Below, piece after piece: positions 22,935-34,653 of a stretch of DNA of 64,000 nt (positions are counted from its first letter, which is position 1; every line of letters begins with the position of its first letter). The notes under the pieces are model-generated. The model worked only from the letters and a program-made list of their open reading frames with translations. It did no database searches and had not been told where the DNA came from. Source of the DNA: Bradyrhizobium sp. CCBAU 53421 (GTDB taxonomy: Bacteria; Pseudomonadota; Alphaproteobacteria; Rhizobiales; Xanthobacteraceae); the NCBI RefSeq assembly GCF_015291625.1, contig NZ_CP030047.1, forward strand, positions 5,146,001 to 5,210,000, given 5' to 3'. Position numbers and translations under genes: made by a program.

Positions 22935-24851
22935 GTGACCAGTACGCCCGCCATCGTTTCTTCCGGCCACCCTCCAAGCAGTCCGATCCCGGTTGCCGTC
23001 ACTCTCGGTGCCCTCGGCGTCGTCTATGGCGACATCGGCACCAGCCCCCTTTACGCCCTGAAGGAAGCCGCCAAGGCCGCCGCCCATGGCGGGCCGCTGA
23101 CGCAAAGTGCGGTGCTCGGCGTGGTCTCGCTGATCCTGTGGGCGCTGATCCTCATCATTTCAGTCAAATACGCGATGCTGATCCTGCGCGCGGACAATCG
23201 CGGCGAAGGCGGCATTGTCGCGCTGCTGGCGCTGCTCTCGGCGCGCAACGCGGCGCCCGGCACCTGGCGCTCCCATCTGCTGGTGGTCGGCCTGATCGGC
23301 GCCGCCCTGCTCTATGGCGACGGCGCGATCACGCCGGCGATTTCCGTGCTGTCGGCGATCGAAGGCCTCAAGGTCGACGCGCCGTCGCTGACGCCGGCGG
23401 TGGTGCCGCTCACCGTCGTGATCCTGATCGGCCTGTTCTTCATGCAGAAGCAGGGCACGGGCTTCATCGGCAAGATCTTCGGCCCGGTGATGCTGTTCTG
23501 GTTCGCCGTGCTCGCAGCGCTCGGCATTCACGGCATCGTCAAGGCACCCGGCGTGCTGGTCGCACTAAGCCCGTTCTATGCGTTCGATTTCCTGATCCAT
23601 CAGGATTTTCACGTCAGCTTCGCCATCCTCGGCGCCGCATTCCTCGCGGTTACCGGCGGTGAGGCGATGTATGCCGACATGGGGCATTTTGGCCGCTTTC
23701 CGATCCGGCTCGCCTGGTTCGCCATCTGCCTGCCTGCGCTGGTGCTGAACTATTTCGGCCAGGCCGGCGAGCTCATCAACGACCCGAATTCGATCGACAA
23801 CCCGTTCTTCCAGCTCGCTCCCGACTGGGCGCATTACCCGCTCGTCCTGCTCGCGACCGTCGCCACCGTGATCGCCTCGCAGGCCATCATCTCCGGCGTG
23901 TTCTCGCTGACCCAGCAGTCGATCCAGCTCGGCTTCCTGCCGCGCATGCATATCCAACACACCACGAGCGATGCGATCGGACAGATCTATGTGCCGCTGG
24001 TGAACTGGCTGCTTGCAGCCGGCACGCTCGGCGCGGTGCTGGCGTTCGGCACCTCCGACGCACTCGCCGGCGCTTACGGCATCGCGGTGTCGCTGTTGAT
24101 GGCGATCACCACGCTGCTCGCCGCACTGGTCGCGATCCAGTGGGGCTATTCGCCGATCATAGTGATCGCGGTGAACGGCTTCTTCTTCATCATCGACGCG
24201 ATCTTCTTTGCGGCGAACACTGAAAAGCTGTTCGAAGGCGGCTGGTTCCCGCTGCTGCTTGCCGCGGCTGTGGCGTTCCTGATGATGACCTGGCGCGGCG
24301 GCGTCAAGCTGGTGGAAAAGGCGCGCGGCAAGCTTCGCCAGCCCGAGGAGGATCTGATCGAGACCGCGGTCAACAAGTGCAGCGCCCGCCTGCCCGGCAC
24401 CGCGGTGTTCCTCGCCTCGGCTCCCAATGGCGTACCGCTCGCGCTGACCCAGTTCGTCAAGCACAATCACGTGCTGCATCAGCGCGTGCTGTTGGTCACC
24501 GTGCAGATCGAGGAGCGGCCGAGGATTCCCGACGAGGAACGCGCCGACGTCAACGAGATCAGCCCGGGCATTACAAGGATCATCCTGCACTACGGCTTCA
24601 TGCAGTATCCGACGATTTACGAGGGACTGCAGCTCACCTGCCGGCAGGGCAAGCTGCCCGGCATCGATCTCTCCGACGTGACCTACTACATCGGCCGTGA
24701 AACCATCATCCCGCGCGAGGACATTCCGGGCATGTGGGTGTGGCGTGAATCGCTGTTCGCCTTCCTGCAACGCAACGCCGAACGGTCAGCGGCGTTCTTC
24801 GGCGTGCCGACCGGTCAGGTGGTGGAGTTCGGCACCGAAATCGAGATCTGA
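22935..24851 (+). CDS. kup: Kup family potassium uptake protein
   Basis: A 638-residue inner-membrane K+/H+ symporter starting at GTG 22935. The signature starts at LGALGVVYGDIGTSPLYALKE (about residues 18-38). About twelve hydrophobic helices follow up to about residue 460, with GEAMYADMGHFG and ASQAIISGVFSLTQQSIQLGFLPR as family landmarks. The C-terminal hydrophilic domain of about 170 residues (RLPGTAVFLASAPNGVPLALTQFVKHNHVLH...) ends PTGQVVEFGTEIEI, as in Kup/TrkD. Monocistronic, with the start close to TTAGGGGAT. Confidence 0.93.
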   Translation: MTSTPAIVSSGHPPSSPIPVAVTLGALGVVYGDIGTSPLYALKEAAKAAAHGGPLTQSAVLGVVSLILWALILIISVKYAMLILRADNRGEGGIVALLALLSARNAAPGTWRSHLLVVGLIGAALLYGDGAITPAISVLSAIEGLKVDAPSLTPAVVPLTVVILIGLFFMQKQGTGFIGKIFGPVMLFWFAVLAALGIHGIVKAPGVLVALSPFYAFDFLIHQDFHVSFAILGAAFLAVTGGEAMYADMGHFGRFPIRLAWFAICLPALVLNYFGQAGELINDPNSIDNPFFQLAPDWAHYPLVLLATVATVIASQAIISGVFSLTQQSIQLGFLPRMHIQHTTSDAIGQIYVPLVNWLLAAGTLGAVLAFGTSDALAGAYGIAVSLLMAITTLLAALVAIQWGYSPIIVIAVNGFFFIIDAIFFAANTEKLFEGGWFPLLLAAAVAFLMMTWRGGVKLVEKARGKLRQPEEDLIETAVNKCSARLPGTAVFLASAPNGVPLALTQFVKHNHVLHQRVLLVTVQIEERPRIPDEERADVNEISPGITRIILHYGFMQYPTIYEGLQLTCRQGKLPGIDLSDVTYYIGRETIIPREDIPGMWVWRESLFAFLQRNAERSAAFFGVPTGQVVEFGTEIEI

Positions 24852-24864
24852 TCGAGCGACCCGC

Positions 24865-24900
24865 GTAGCCCGGATGCCTCTGCATCACATTCCGGGCTAC
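24865..24900. repeat. Palindromic repeat / probable kup terminator
   Basis: GTAGCCCGGA (24865-24874) and TCCGGGCTAC (24891-24900) form a 10-bp hairpin 13 bases past the kup stop. It resembles the common rhizobial 'GTAGCCCGGATG' extragenic palindrome. No U-run follows. Confidence 0.6.
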
Positions 24901-24948
24901 GGGCGGCAAGGCAAGCCTGGTTTGATCTTGGCCGTCGCCGGCCAACGA

Positions 24949-27900
24949 TCATGCGGCATGCGGCGGGGCCGCGAGCACCATCGCAGGGCTGACAGGCTGC
25001 TCCATCACGAGCGTGCCTCCGTGGCCGTCGCTGGAGGCGACGAAGGTCGACGCGATGTAGTTGCCGAGCAGCGCAATGCTCGCGGCATGTGTGCCATCGG
25101 TCAAACTGAGCGTCCCGCCCGAGCTGTCGCCCGAATAGCCCGGGATGACAGCCTTCGAAAACGCGATGTCCGCGAAATCGATGGCGTCGCCGCCCGTCAT
25201 TCCCGCAACCGTTCCGGTGAAGCTCCGGGAGTCGTCCAGCTTCAGCGTCCCGCTATCTGACGCAAAGGAAAGATCGGCAGCGCTCGCCGAAGGCAGATCA
25301 AGCGTTTGTCCGGCCGCGATGGTCGGCGGATCCTGAACCGTGAACGGGCTCGACCAGTTTCCCCAGACCGTGCCGTCGAACGCGCGAATCCACAGCGTGT
25401 CGCTGCTTGAACCGACCTTGTAGGTCAGCTGCGAAAGTTGGGACGCCGAGACATAGTTGTCCTGGTTCGGTGCCAGCGCCAGCCCATTGAGGTAGAACGC
25501 GCCGCCGCCGGCTCCGGTGTCCCATACGTCATATTGCGTGGCCGCGCTGCCGAACGGGTCGGAGTAGCTAAAGAGCACGGAACCGGGATAGATTTGGCCC
25601 TGGATGGATGTCACTGTCGGGTTGACCGGGGTGACGACCGGGCCGGTGTCGATCGGCGCGGTGACCGTGAACGCGCTGGACCATGCGCCCCACACCGTCC
25701 CATCATTGGCACGCACCCACAGTGTGTCGGCCCCCGATCCCGATTGGTAGGTCAGGTACGGAAGCTGTGCGGCGGTGAAGATGTTGTCGCCGTTGGGCTG
25801 GAGTGCCTGCCCGTTGAAGACGAAATGTCCACCGCCGCCGCCAGTGTCCCACACGTCATACTGCGTGGCCGCGCTCCCGAACGGGTCGCTGTAAGTGAAC
25901 AGCGACGACGCGGCGTAGCTTTGCCCATGGGTCGCGTTCAGATTTTGCACGATCTCGACGGGGCCGGGATCGATCGGAGCCGAGATGGTAAAAGCGTTCG
26001 ACCAGGCTCCCCAGACGGTCCCGTCATTTGCCCTTATCCAGAGCGTGTCGGTGCCCGATCCTGATTGATAGGTCAGCGATGAGAGTTGGGCGGCCGTGAT
26101 GTAGTTGTCGCGGCCCGCCTGAAGCCCGAGGCCGTTGAGCGAAAAATGGCCGCCGGGGACGCCGCTGTCCCAGACGTCGTATTGAACCGCGGCGCTTCCA
26201 AACGGATCGCTGTAGGTGAACAGCGACGACACGGCATAGCTCTGGGCATGAGCAGCCGCATGGTTGGCAACGGTCTCGACCGGCCCGCTGTCGAGCGGGG
26301 CAGTCACCGTGAACGCTGCCGACCAATTCCCCCACACCGTCCCGTCATTGGCACGCACCCACAGCGTGTCCGCGCCGGAGCCCGACTGGTAGACCAGCTG
26401 CGAGAGCTGCGCGGCCGTGATGATGTTGTCCGTGTCGGGGTTGAGCGTCACGCCGTTCAGAACGAAATGCCCGCCGCCGGTGCCGCTGTCCCAGAAATCA
26501 TACTGCGTGGCGCCGGCCCCGAACGGATCGCTGTAGGTGAACAGCGTGCTGGCCGCATAGCTCTGGCCGTGCGCCGCCTGGATCGACGCGACGGCCTCCA
26601 CCGGTCCGGTATCGATCGGACCGACCACCGTGAACGCATTCGACCAGGAGCTCCACACGTACCCGTCGAACGCACGGACCCACAGCGTGTCGGAGCCGGA
26701 GCCAGCCGTGTAGGTCAGACTGGCGAGCTGACTGGCATTGATGATGATGTCTTGACCACCCGCATAAGGTGCGAGCGCGCCGAGCTGGAAATAGCCGCCG
26801 CCGGATCCCGTGTTCCAGAAATCATACTTCGTGGCGGCACTGCCGAGCGAGTCGCTGTAGCTGAACAGCGACGCCGCGCTGAATATCTGGTTGTGCGTGG
26901 CGGTCTTGGCGAATCCGACAACACTGGGCGTATCGACGGGGGCCGTGATCTGAATGGCCTGCCAGGAGCCCGTGACGCTTCCGTAGACGTACTGGACCCA
27001 GAACGTGTCGCTGCCCGATCCCGCGAAATAAGTGGCTTGTGCCAGTTGTGCGGCCGTCAGGCCGACCGTTACGCCGTTCGGCTGAACAAATCCGTTGACG
27101 GTGACCTTCGCCCCGCCGCTACCGGTCTCCCAGATATTGTAGAGCGTGATCGTGCCGCTCCCGGATGCGGCTCCCCCGGACACCAGGTTCGCCAGCGGCA
27201 TGCTGCCGGCGTGCGCGAAACCGAACGAGGAAACGTTCAGTGATCCATACGTGTCGGCGTCAAGGATGTTGTAGTACCCGTGTCCGCCTGTCGAGGGATC
27301 TCCCGACCAGCGGCTGACCGCAGTAAAGCCGCTGACCGTGACGCCCCCGGACGCTCCGCTCACCGCCCAGGTCGTGCTCGCACCGTTGATGGCGAGCTGC
27401 ACGATGCCAAAGTCGATCGCGCCCGCAGAAACCGGCTGGCCGTTGAGGAAATAGACCGGCGTGTCCCACTCAGTAGCGATCTGCGACAACACCTGAACTT
27501 CGGAGCCAAGCGCCGAGAAACCTGCATTCGCCAGCTCGGTTGCGTCGTTGGCCAGTTGCGAGCCTATCGCGAGCGGCGACTGTCCATTGGGTTGCAGCAG
27601 CGCATTGACCAACGGCTCGATCGCATCGAAGGTGCTCTGGACGCTGTAGCCGTTTGCGATGTAGGCGTTCAACGTCGATACGAATTGAACGTTCGCGGCG
27701 ATCAAGTTGTTGTAATAGGCAAATGCGCCGACCTCGAGCGTGACCGTGATGGGGCTGCCCTGGATCGAGCCGAACGGTGTGTATTGGAGGAGCGTGAAGA
27801 CCCCGTTGGCGCCGGTCTCATTGAGGTGGTCGACATATTCCGGGTCGGGGATCAGAAGCACGCCGGCGATGGCGTTTGTCGAGACCGTGTAACTCTGCAC

Positions 27901-28020
27901 CAGCGTGGGCGAGGCCGAGATCGTCGTCTGCCAGGCAGGGCCGCCATTGGCGGCGATCAGTGTCGGACTTCCCAGAATTGAATAAGTCTGTACCGCGTTA
28001 GATAATATTATGAGCGCCAT
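24949..28020 (-). CDS. Large repeat-containing secreted protein, 1023 aa
   Basis: Start set at MALIILSNAVQTY (28020); 28083 is also possible. No Sec signal is visible. Residues 1-280 are a non-repetitive N-terminal region of unknown fold. Residues about 265-900 hold six tandem repeats of about 108 residues (YSDPFGSAATQYDVWDTG, LTYQSGSGADTLWVRANDGTVWG). The C-terminal 120 residues contain TGTVAGMTGGDAIDFADIAF and ALLGNYIASTFVASSDGHGGT, which I recall as a recurrent C-terminus of Bradyrhizobium secreted proteins, probably a type I secretion domain. It is likely a cell-surface or matrix protein. It diverges from the phosphotransferase gene. Confidence 0.7.
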   Translation of the reverse strand: MALIILSNAVQTYSILGSPTLIAANGGPAWQTTISASPTLVQSYTVSTNAIAGVLLIPDPEYVDHLNETGANGVFTLLQYTPFGSIQGSPITVTLEVGAFAYYNNLIAANVQFVSTLNAYIANGYSVQSTFDAIEPLVNALLQPNGQSPLAIGSQLANDATELANAGFSALGSEVQVLSQIATEWDTPVYFLNGQPVSAGAIDFGIVQLAINGASTTWAVSGASGGVTVSGFTAVSRWSGDPSTGGHGYYNILDADTYGSLNVSSFGFAHAGSMPLANLVSGGAASGSGTITLYNIWETGSGGAKVTVNGFVQPNGVTVGLTAAQLAQATYFAGSGSDTFWVQYVYGSVTGSWQAIQITAPVDTPSVVGFAKTATHNQIFSAASLFSYSDSLGSAATKYDFWNTGSGGGYFQLGALAPYAGGQDIIINASQLASLTYTAGSGSDTLWVRAFDGYVWSSWSNAFTVVGPIDTGPVEAVASIQAAHGQSYAASTLFTYSDPFGAGATQYDFWDSGTGGGHFVLNGVTLNPDTDNIITAAQLSQLVYQSGSGADTLWVRANDGTVWGNWSAAFTVTAPLDSGPVETVANHAAAHAQSYAVSSLFTYSDPFGSAAVQYDVWDSGVPGGHFSLNGLGLQAGRDNYITAAQLSSLTYQSGSGTDTLWIRANDGTVWGAWSNAFTISAPIDPGPVEIVQNLNATHGQSYAASSLFTYSDPFGSAATQYDVWDTGGGGGHFVFNGQALQPNGDNIFTAAQLPYLTYQSGSGADTLWVRANDGTVWGAWSSAFTVTAPIDTGPVVTPVNPTVTSIQGQIYPGSVLFSYSDPFGSAATQYDVWDTGAGGGAFYLNGLALAPNQDNYVSASQLSQLTYKVGSSSDTLWIRAFDGTVWGNWSSPFTVQDPPTIAAGQTLDLPSASAADLSFASDSGTLKLDDSRSFTGTVAGMTGGDAIDFADIAFSKAVIPGYSGDSSGGTLSLTDGTHAASIALLGNYIASTFVASSDGHGGTLVMEQPVSPAMVLAAPPHAA
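25325..27220 (-). repeat. Six tandem about 324-base repeats inside the large protein gene
   Basis: The motif coding YSD(P)FG recurs near 25548, 25877, 26201, 26520 and 26848, about 324 bases apart, with a divergent sixth copy toward the N-terminus. Individual copies differ at many positions, so this is an old amplification, not a recent duplication. Confidence 0.75.
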
Positions 28021-28145
28021 GCACCTGTACCTGCCGTCTAGACCGTAGAGGCAATGACAGTGAACTATCAGATGCTGCGGCAAATGGCGAGACGCCGGAT
28101 TTCAGTTCGCTCAATCGGGGTCACCGCCCCCCTCCCGGACGGCCC

Positions 28146-29105
28146 ATGTCAGACGATCCGCCTCTTCAGCTGAAGCCGCGACTGGCGATCTCGATCGACC
28201 AGGCGCAGGCGATCGTCAGCCGCGCCGCGGCGGGCGCACGAGTACGCGACATCACCGAGCTGCGCGGCGGCGAGATCAGCACGATCCTCGAGATCGTGCT
28301 GGCGGACGCACCGAACTGCATTCTCAAGGTCTACCCCGCCCAGCTGCATTGGAAGATGGCGAAGGAGGTCTATGTCCACGGGCTGCTGCGCGACGTCGAT
28401 ATCCCCGTGCCCCGCATTCTCCTCGCCGACGACACAAGCTCGGTGATCGATCTCAGCTTCGTGCTGATGAGCAAGCTCGACGGCGTCGAGCTCAGCCGGC
28501 GCGATCCTGAGCTGAGCGAGCAGGAGCAGTTTGCGATCTTCGCCGAGATGGGCGCGGCGCTGCGCAAGATCAACGCCATCACGCTCGACAGCTTCGGCTA
28601 CATCGGCCCGAACGGGGTCTGGACCCCGCACCCGACCAATCGCGCCTACATGTCCGCCCAGTTCGAGCGAAAGCTGACGGAGTTTTGCTCACGCGGCGGA
28701 GATGTGGCGCTTGCCAAGCGGCTCCGGGCCGGCATCGCCACCCGCGCCCACCTGCTCGACTCCACCGACCGACCCCGCCTCTGCCACTACGATCTCCATG
28801 CCGGCAACGTGCTGGTGACGCCGGACGGCACGCCGCAACTCTGCGGCATCGTCGATTTCGAGAACGCGACGGCCGGCGATCCCCTGATGGATATCGCCAA
28901 GGCGCTCTACTACTTCACTCCCGAGGATGCGCCGAAGCGTGACGGGCTGCTTGCGGGCCACGGCACACGCGACCGCCCGGACTGGGAGGCCGCGATCGAC
29001 CTCTACCGCCTCGCCTGCACCCTGGAGCTCTGGTGCTGGTACGCCCAGGTCGGAAAGATCGACGAACTCCCCAAACTCACTACGGAGCTGGAGAGCGCTG
29101 CGTGA
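28146..29105 (+). CDS. Aminoglycoside phosphotransferase-fold family protein
   Basis: A 319-residue phosphotransferase (APH/choline kinase fold). Visible motifs are the ATP-binding start (LRGGEISTILEIVL, KVYPAQ with Lys), and the catalytic loop in LCHYDLHAGNVLV (HxDxxxxN). The metal-binding Asp lies in GIVDFENATAGDPLMDIAKAL. The target could be a small molecule such as a sugar, amine or antibiotic; nothing indicates resistance. The N-terminus before ISIDQAQAIV is short and variable. It is separated from the divergent large protein gene by 125 bases. Confidence 0.8.
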   Translation: MSDDPPLQLKPRLAISIDQAQAIVSRAAAGARVRDITELRGGEISTILEIVLADAPNCILKVYPAQLHWKMAKEVYVHGLLRDVDIPVPRILLADDTSSVIDLSFVLMSKLDGVELSRRDPELSEQEQFAIFAEMGAALRKINAITLDSFGYIGPNGVWTPHPTNRAYMSAQFERKLTEFCSRGGDVALAKRLRAGIATRAHLLDSTDRPRLCHYDLHAGNVLVTPDGTPQLCGIVDFENATAGDPLMDIAKALYYFTPEDAPKRDGLLAGHGTRDRPDWEAAIDLYRLACTLELWCWYAQVGKIDELPKLTTELESAA

Positions 29106-29276
29106 ACGCGCCTGCCTGACGAGCGTCGGATGCGGCCGACGCTGGCCTGGGCTGTCGTCTGGGAGGAACTCGAAGAGTCAAACAAACATGCCGGATGGTG
29201 CCAGCTTCTAGGTCAGAGCCTGACTCTTTTCGGTGGCCTCGATCGTCTTGGCTTTAGACAGACATGGAGCCAATAG

Positions 29277-30035
29277 ATGAGCCTCGAGAATAAAGTCGCC
29301 GTCGTCACCGGCGGGAGCCGCGGTCTCGGCCTGGGTTTGGTTGAAGCGCTTGTTGCCGAGGGAGCAAAAGTCACGGTCGTTGCACGTGGAACGGACTCGC
29401 TCAAGGCCGCCAGCGATCGGCTCGGGGTGACGACGATCTCGGCGGATGTAACTGATCGCGCCGCCGCCAATCGAATCCTCTCCGACATCAAGCCGGACAT
29501 TCTGGCGCTCAACGCGGGCATCACGCCGCGGATGGGCCGACTGGATCAGTTGAGCTGGGAGGAGTTCTCCGCAACCTGGGAAACCGACGTCAAAGCAGGT
29601 CTGTTCTGGCTTCAGGCAGCCCTCAATCTACCCCTGAAGCCGGGCAGCAGAGTGCTCGTCGGATCAAGCGGCGCCGCTGTCACGGGATCGCAGATGTCGG
29701 GCGGTTACGGCGGCTCCAAGCGAATGCTATGGTTCATGGCCAAGTATGCCAATGGTGTTTCGCAGGAATTGAATCTCGGCATCCGTTTTCAGGCCATCGT
29801 GCCGCGACAGATGATCCTGGGGACCGGGATCGGAGATGCGGCAGCTGGTGCCTATGCGGGATCGATGGGGATTACGCCCGAACAATTTGTCGCGCGCTTT
29901 GGCGCCCCCATGCCTCCTCGGGAATTCGGTGATCTGGTGATCTCAATCTTGAAAGACCCGCAATACTCCGACGGCATCGTATTCGGACTCAATGGCGATG
30001 CCGGCGTGACCGTCATGGAGGGAGCGGCAGCTTGA
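29277..30035 (+). CDS. Short-chain dehydrogenase/reductase
   Basis: A 252-residue SDR: NAD(P) motif VVTGGSRGLGLGLVE at about residues 10-24, Asn of LNAGITPRMG, the catalytic Ser in VGSSGAAV and the YGGSKRM segment with Tyr-x3-Lys (GGYGGSKR). The C-terminal GIVFGLNGDAGVTVMEGA is typical. Its stop overlaps the start of an ECF sigma factor gene (TTGA), so they are translationally coupled. SDR/oxidoreductase genes paired with an ECF factor are the hallmark of the ECF41/42-like group. Substrate unknown. Confidence 0.85.
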   Translation: MSLENKVAVVTGGSRGLGLGLVEALVAEGAKVTVVARGTDSLKAASDRLGVTTISADVTDRAAANRILSDIKPDILALNAGITPRMGRLDQLSWEEFSATWETDVKAGLFWLQAALNLPLKPGSRVLVGSSGAAVTGSQMSGGYGGSKRMLWFMAKYANGVSQELNLGIRFQAIVPRQMILGTGIGDAAAGAYAGSMGITPEQFVARFGAPMPPREFGDLVISILKDPQYSDGIVFGLNGDAGVTVMEGAAA

Positions 30036-30955
30036 CGAGCGGTGAAGAAGACCTTTCGAGCGCCAATCGGTGGGCCGCGCTTCTCGCACTCGCCGAAGAA
30101 TTGCGGCCCGAGCTTCACCGATATTGTTCACGTCTGGTGGGCTCGGTGATCGAGGGCGAGGACGTCGTACAGGACACGTTCGCCAAGGCCTTCGTCGCCA
30201 TGGAAGAAATGGTCGAATTGCCTCAACTTCGCGCGTGGTTGTTTCGTATCGCTCACAACCGTGCCTTGGATGTCTTGCGCAGCAAAGCCATCCGCGCCGC
30301 CGAGCCGATCGAGGCAGCGTACGACGTTGTCGACGGAGCAAGCCCTGATCCTGTGGAGCAGTTGATGCATCAGGAAGCGGTGCGGACAGCGGTATCGCGC
30401 TTTGCGGAGCTCCCGATTCTGCAACGTAGTGTGATTATCCTGAAAGATGTCCTCGATGAGCCGCTCGCCGATATCGCCTCGCTGCTCGGTCTGACCGTCG
30501 ATTCCGTGAAGGCGCATCTTGCGCGGGGGCGCGCGCGTCTTCGCGAGATCAACGCAACCGCGTCGCGGCCGCCGGATGTCAGACCGCCCTCTGCAGCGGT
30601 CATGCGGTATGTCACCCTGTTCAACCAGCGGGATTGGGACGGGTTGCGCGCGATGCTGGCGGAAGATGTGAGGCTCAATCAATCAGCCCACCCCGTCCGG
30701 ATCGGACGGATAGACGTTGGAATGTTCTTCAGCATCTACGGAAAAATGGACCGGATGCGGCTGGCGCCCGCCTGGTTGGAGGGCCGAGAAGTCATCGCGG
30801 TATTCGAGAACGATATGGAGACCAAGCCAAGCTACTTCATGTGGCTCGAGTGGCGAGGCGACGAAATTACGTTCATCCGCGACTACAGGTACGTCCGCTA
30901 TATCATGGCGGACGCGGAGCTCACATTCTCAACCAGCGACGGAACGCCAGCGTGA
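30032..30955 (+). CDS. ECF-type RNA polymerase sigma factor with SnoaL-like tail
   Basis: A 307-residue ECF sigma factor. Region 2 is YCSRLVGSVIEGEDVVQDTFAKAFVAM and its continuation PQLRAWLFRIAHNRALDVLR. Region 4 is LPILQRSVIILKDVLDEPLADIASLLGLTVDSVKAHLARGRARL. An extra C-terminal domain of about 110 residues follows (VMRYVTLFNQRDWDGLRAMLAEDVRL...), resembling SnoaL/NTF2 extensions of ECF41-type sigmas, which control activity without an anti-sigma factor. The start is a TTG overlapping the SDR stop. No anti-sigma gene is adjacent. Expected targets include its own operon. Confidence 0.85.
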   Translation: MTSGEEDLSSANRWAALLALAEELRPELHRYCSRLVGSVIEGEDVVQDTFAKAFVAMEEMVELPQLRAWLFRIAHNRALDVLRSKAIRAAEPIEAAYDVVDGASPDPVEQLMHQEAVRTAVSRFAELPILQRSVIILKDVLDEPLADIASLLGLTVDSVKAHLARGRARLREINATASRPPDVRPPSAAVMRYVTLFNQRDWDGLRAMLAEDVRLNQSAHPVRIGRIDVGMFFSIYGKMDRMRLAPAWLEGREVIAVFENDMETKPSYFMWLEWRGDEITFIRDYRYVRYIMADAELTFSTSDGTPA

Positions 30956-31077
30956 GGAACGGTGCGTCCTGGCCAACGGCTGTTCGAAGACTGTATTCGC
31001 ACCCAATTGCTCCGGGGTGAGCCTTCCGGCTCGCCCCGAGGCTCTCTCGACCGAGCCTGATCAGTTCCGCGCCTTGG

Positions 31078-33804
<2,727 letters not shown>

Positions 33805-34005
33805 AGGGGAAATCCGGTCAGTTCTGCTGGGGAATCATATAGCCCATCGGGGGCCTGATAACCACCCTTGCGCGGCTCCGGCAAGCCGTTTTTCCCTTCG
33901 TTTTTTCATGCACTTACGGGCTTGTTGCCGGCTTCGATCGCTGCATGGCGCGGGAAGCCAATGGCGAGTGCCGAATTGCGCACGGAACGCGCGATTTCGC
34001 TTCCC

Positions 34006-34404
34006 TCAGTGCCCGAACACCACGGCGTGCATGATCCTCCCGGGCACGAAGGTGAACAGGCCGGCGATGACCAGCGCGCCGAAGAAGATGCCGATCATCG
34101 TGAACTTGTGGCGGCGAACGTTGTGGCTCCGCGCCGCCGTCACGCCGAGCACCAGCATGGCCAGCGAGAAGATCGACAGCAGATGGATAGGGCTCCACGG
34201 GCCCAGCAGCCGGATCTGGTGGATCCAGAACGAGCTCCCGGCGACGACCAGCATCAGGATCACCCAGATCCAGCCCAGCGTCCGGTGCGGCAGCGTGCCC
34301 TTCGGTGCGGCGAGCTGGATGGAGCCGAGCACGAAGGCGGCCATCGCGGCAAAGGCGTGGAGCGGGATCGCAGGCGCAGCGTCGAGCAATGGCGCGAGGC
34401 TCAT
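34006..34404 (-). CDS. DUF2306 membrane protein, 132 aa
   Basis: A four-helix membrane protein matching the DUF2306 pattern: HAFAAMAAFVLGSIQLAAPKGTLPHRTLGWIWVILMLVVAGSSFWI, then LLSIFSLAMLVLGVTAARSHNVRRHKFTMIGIFFGALVIAGLFTFVPGRIMHAVVFG. His residues in transmembrane helices (HAFAAM, HKFTM, HAVV) are conserved in the family and could bind haem or metals, though this is unproven. Start at MSLAPLLDAA (34404); MSGRELHS upstream is an alternative. Its promoter overlaps a perfect palindrome (34456-34476), so it is likely repressed by an unidentified regulator. Confidence 0.8.
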   Translation of the reverse strand: MSLAPLLDAAPAIPLHAFAAMAAFVLGSIQLAAPKGTLPHRTLGWIWVILMLVVAGSSFWIHQIRLLGPWSPIHLLSIFSLAMLVLGVTAARSHNVRRHKFTMIGIFFGALVIAGLFTFVPGRIMHAVVFGH

Positions 34405-34455
34405 GATGGCAGCCCTCGAGTGAAGCTCGCGGCCAGACATCACTTGCCGCAGGCC

Positions 34456-34488
34456 AATGTAAATATCATTTACATTTGCCTGTGTCAA
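34456..34488 (-). promoter_or_regulatory. Promoter with overlapping operator palindrome
   Basis: On the minus strand TTGACA (34488-34483), a 17-base spacer and TATTTA (34465-34460) form a promoter about 55 bases before the DUF2306 gene. AATGTAAAT and ATTTACATT, separated by ATC (34456-34476), form a 9-bp inverted repeat over the -10 box. Confidence 0.7.
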
Positions 34489-34653
34489 AGTCCTAGGAAC
34501 CCACACGGGACGCCATCAGCCGGACAAGACACTACAGACGTTTAGAGAGTTATCATCATAATTCACACGAAGATATTGCCACGACAAAACGCCACGCCGT
34601 TCCGCGAAATAATCTTCACGGAACGGCGGAGCGCTGGAACGCGCGAGCCGCGA

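Noticed and set aside
31013-31037. Hairpin CGGGGTGAGCC/GGCTCGCCCCG after the ECF sigma gene
   Set aside because: A good stem but no U-run on either strand, so it was not called a terminator.
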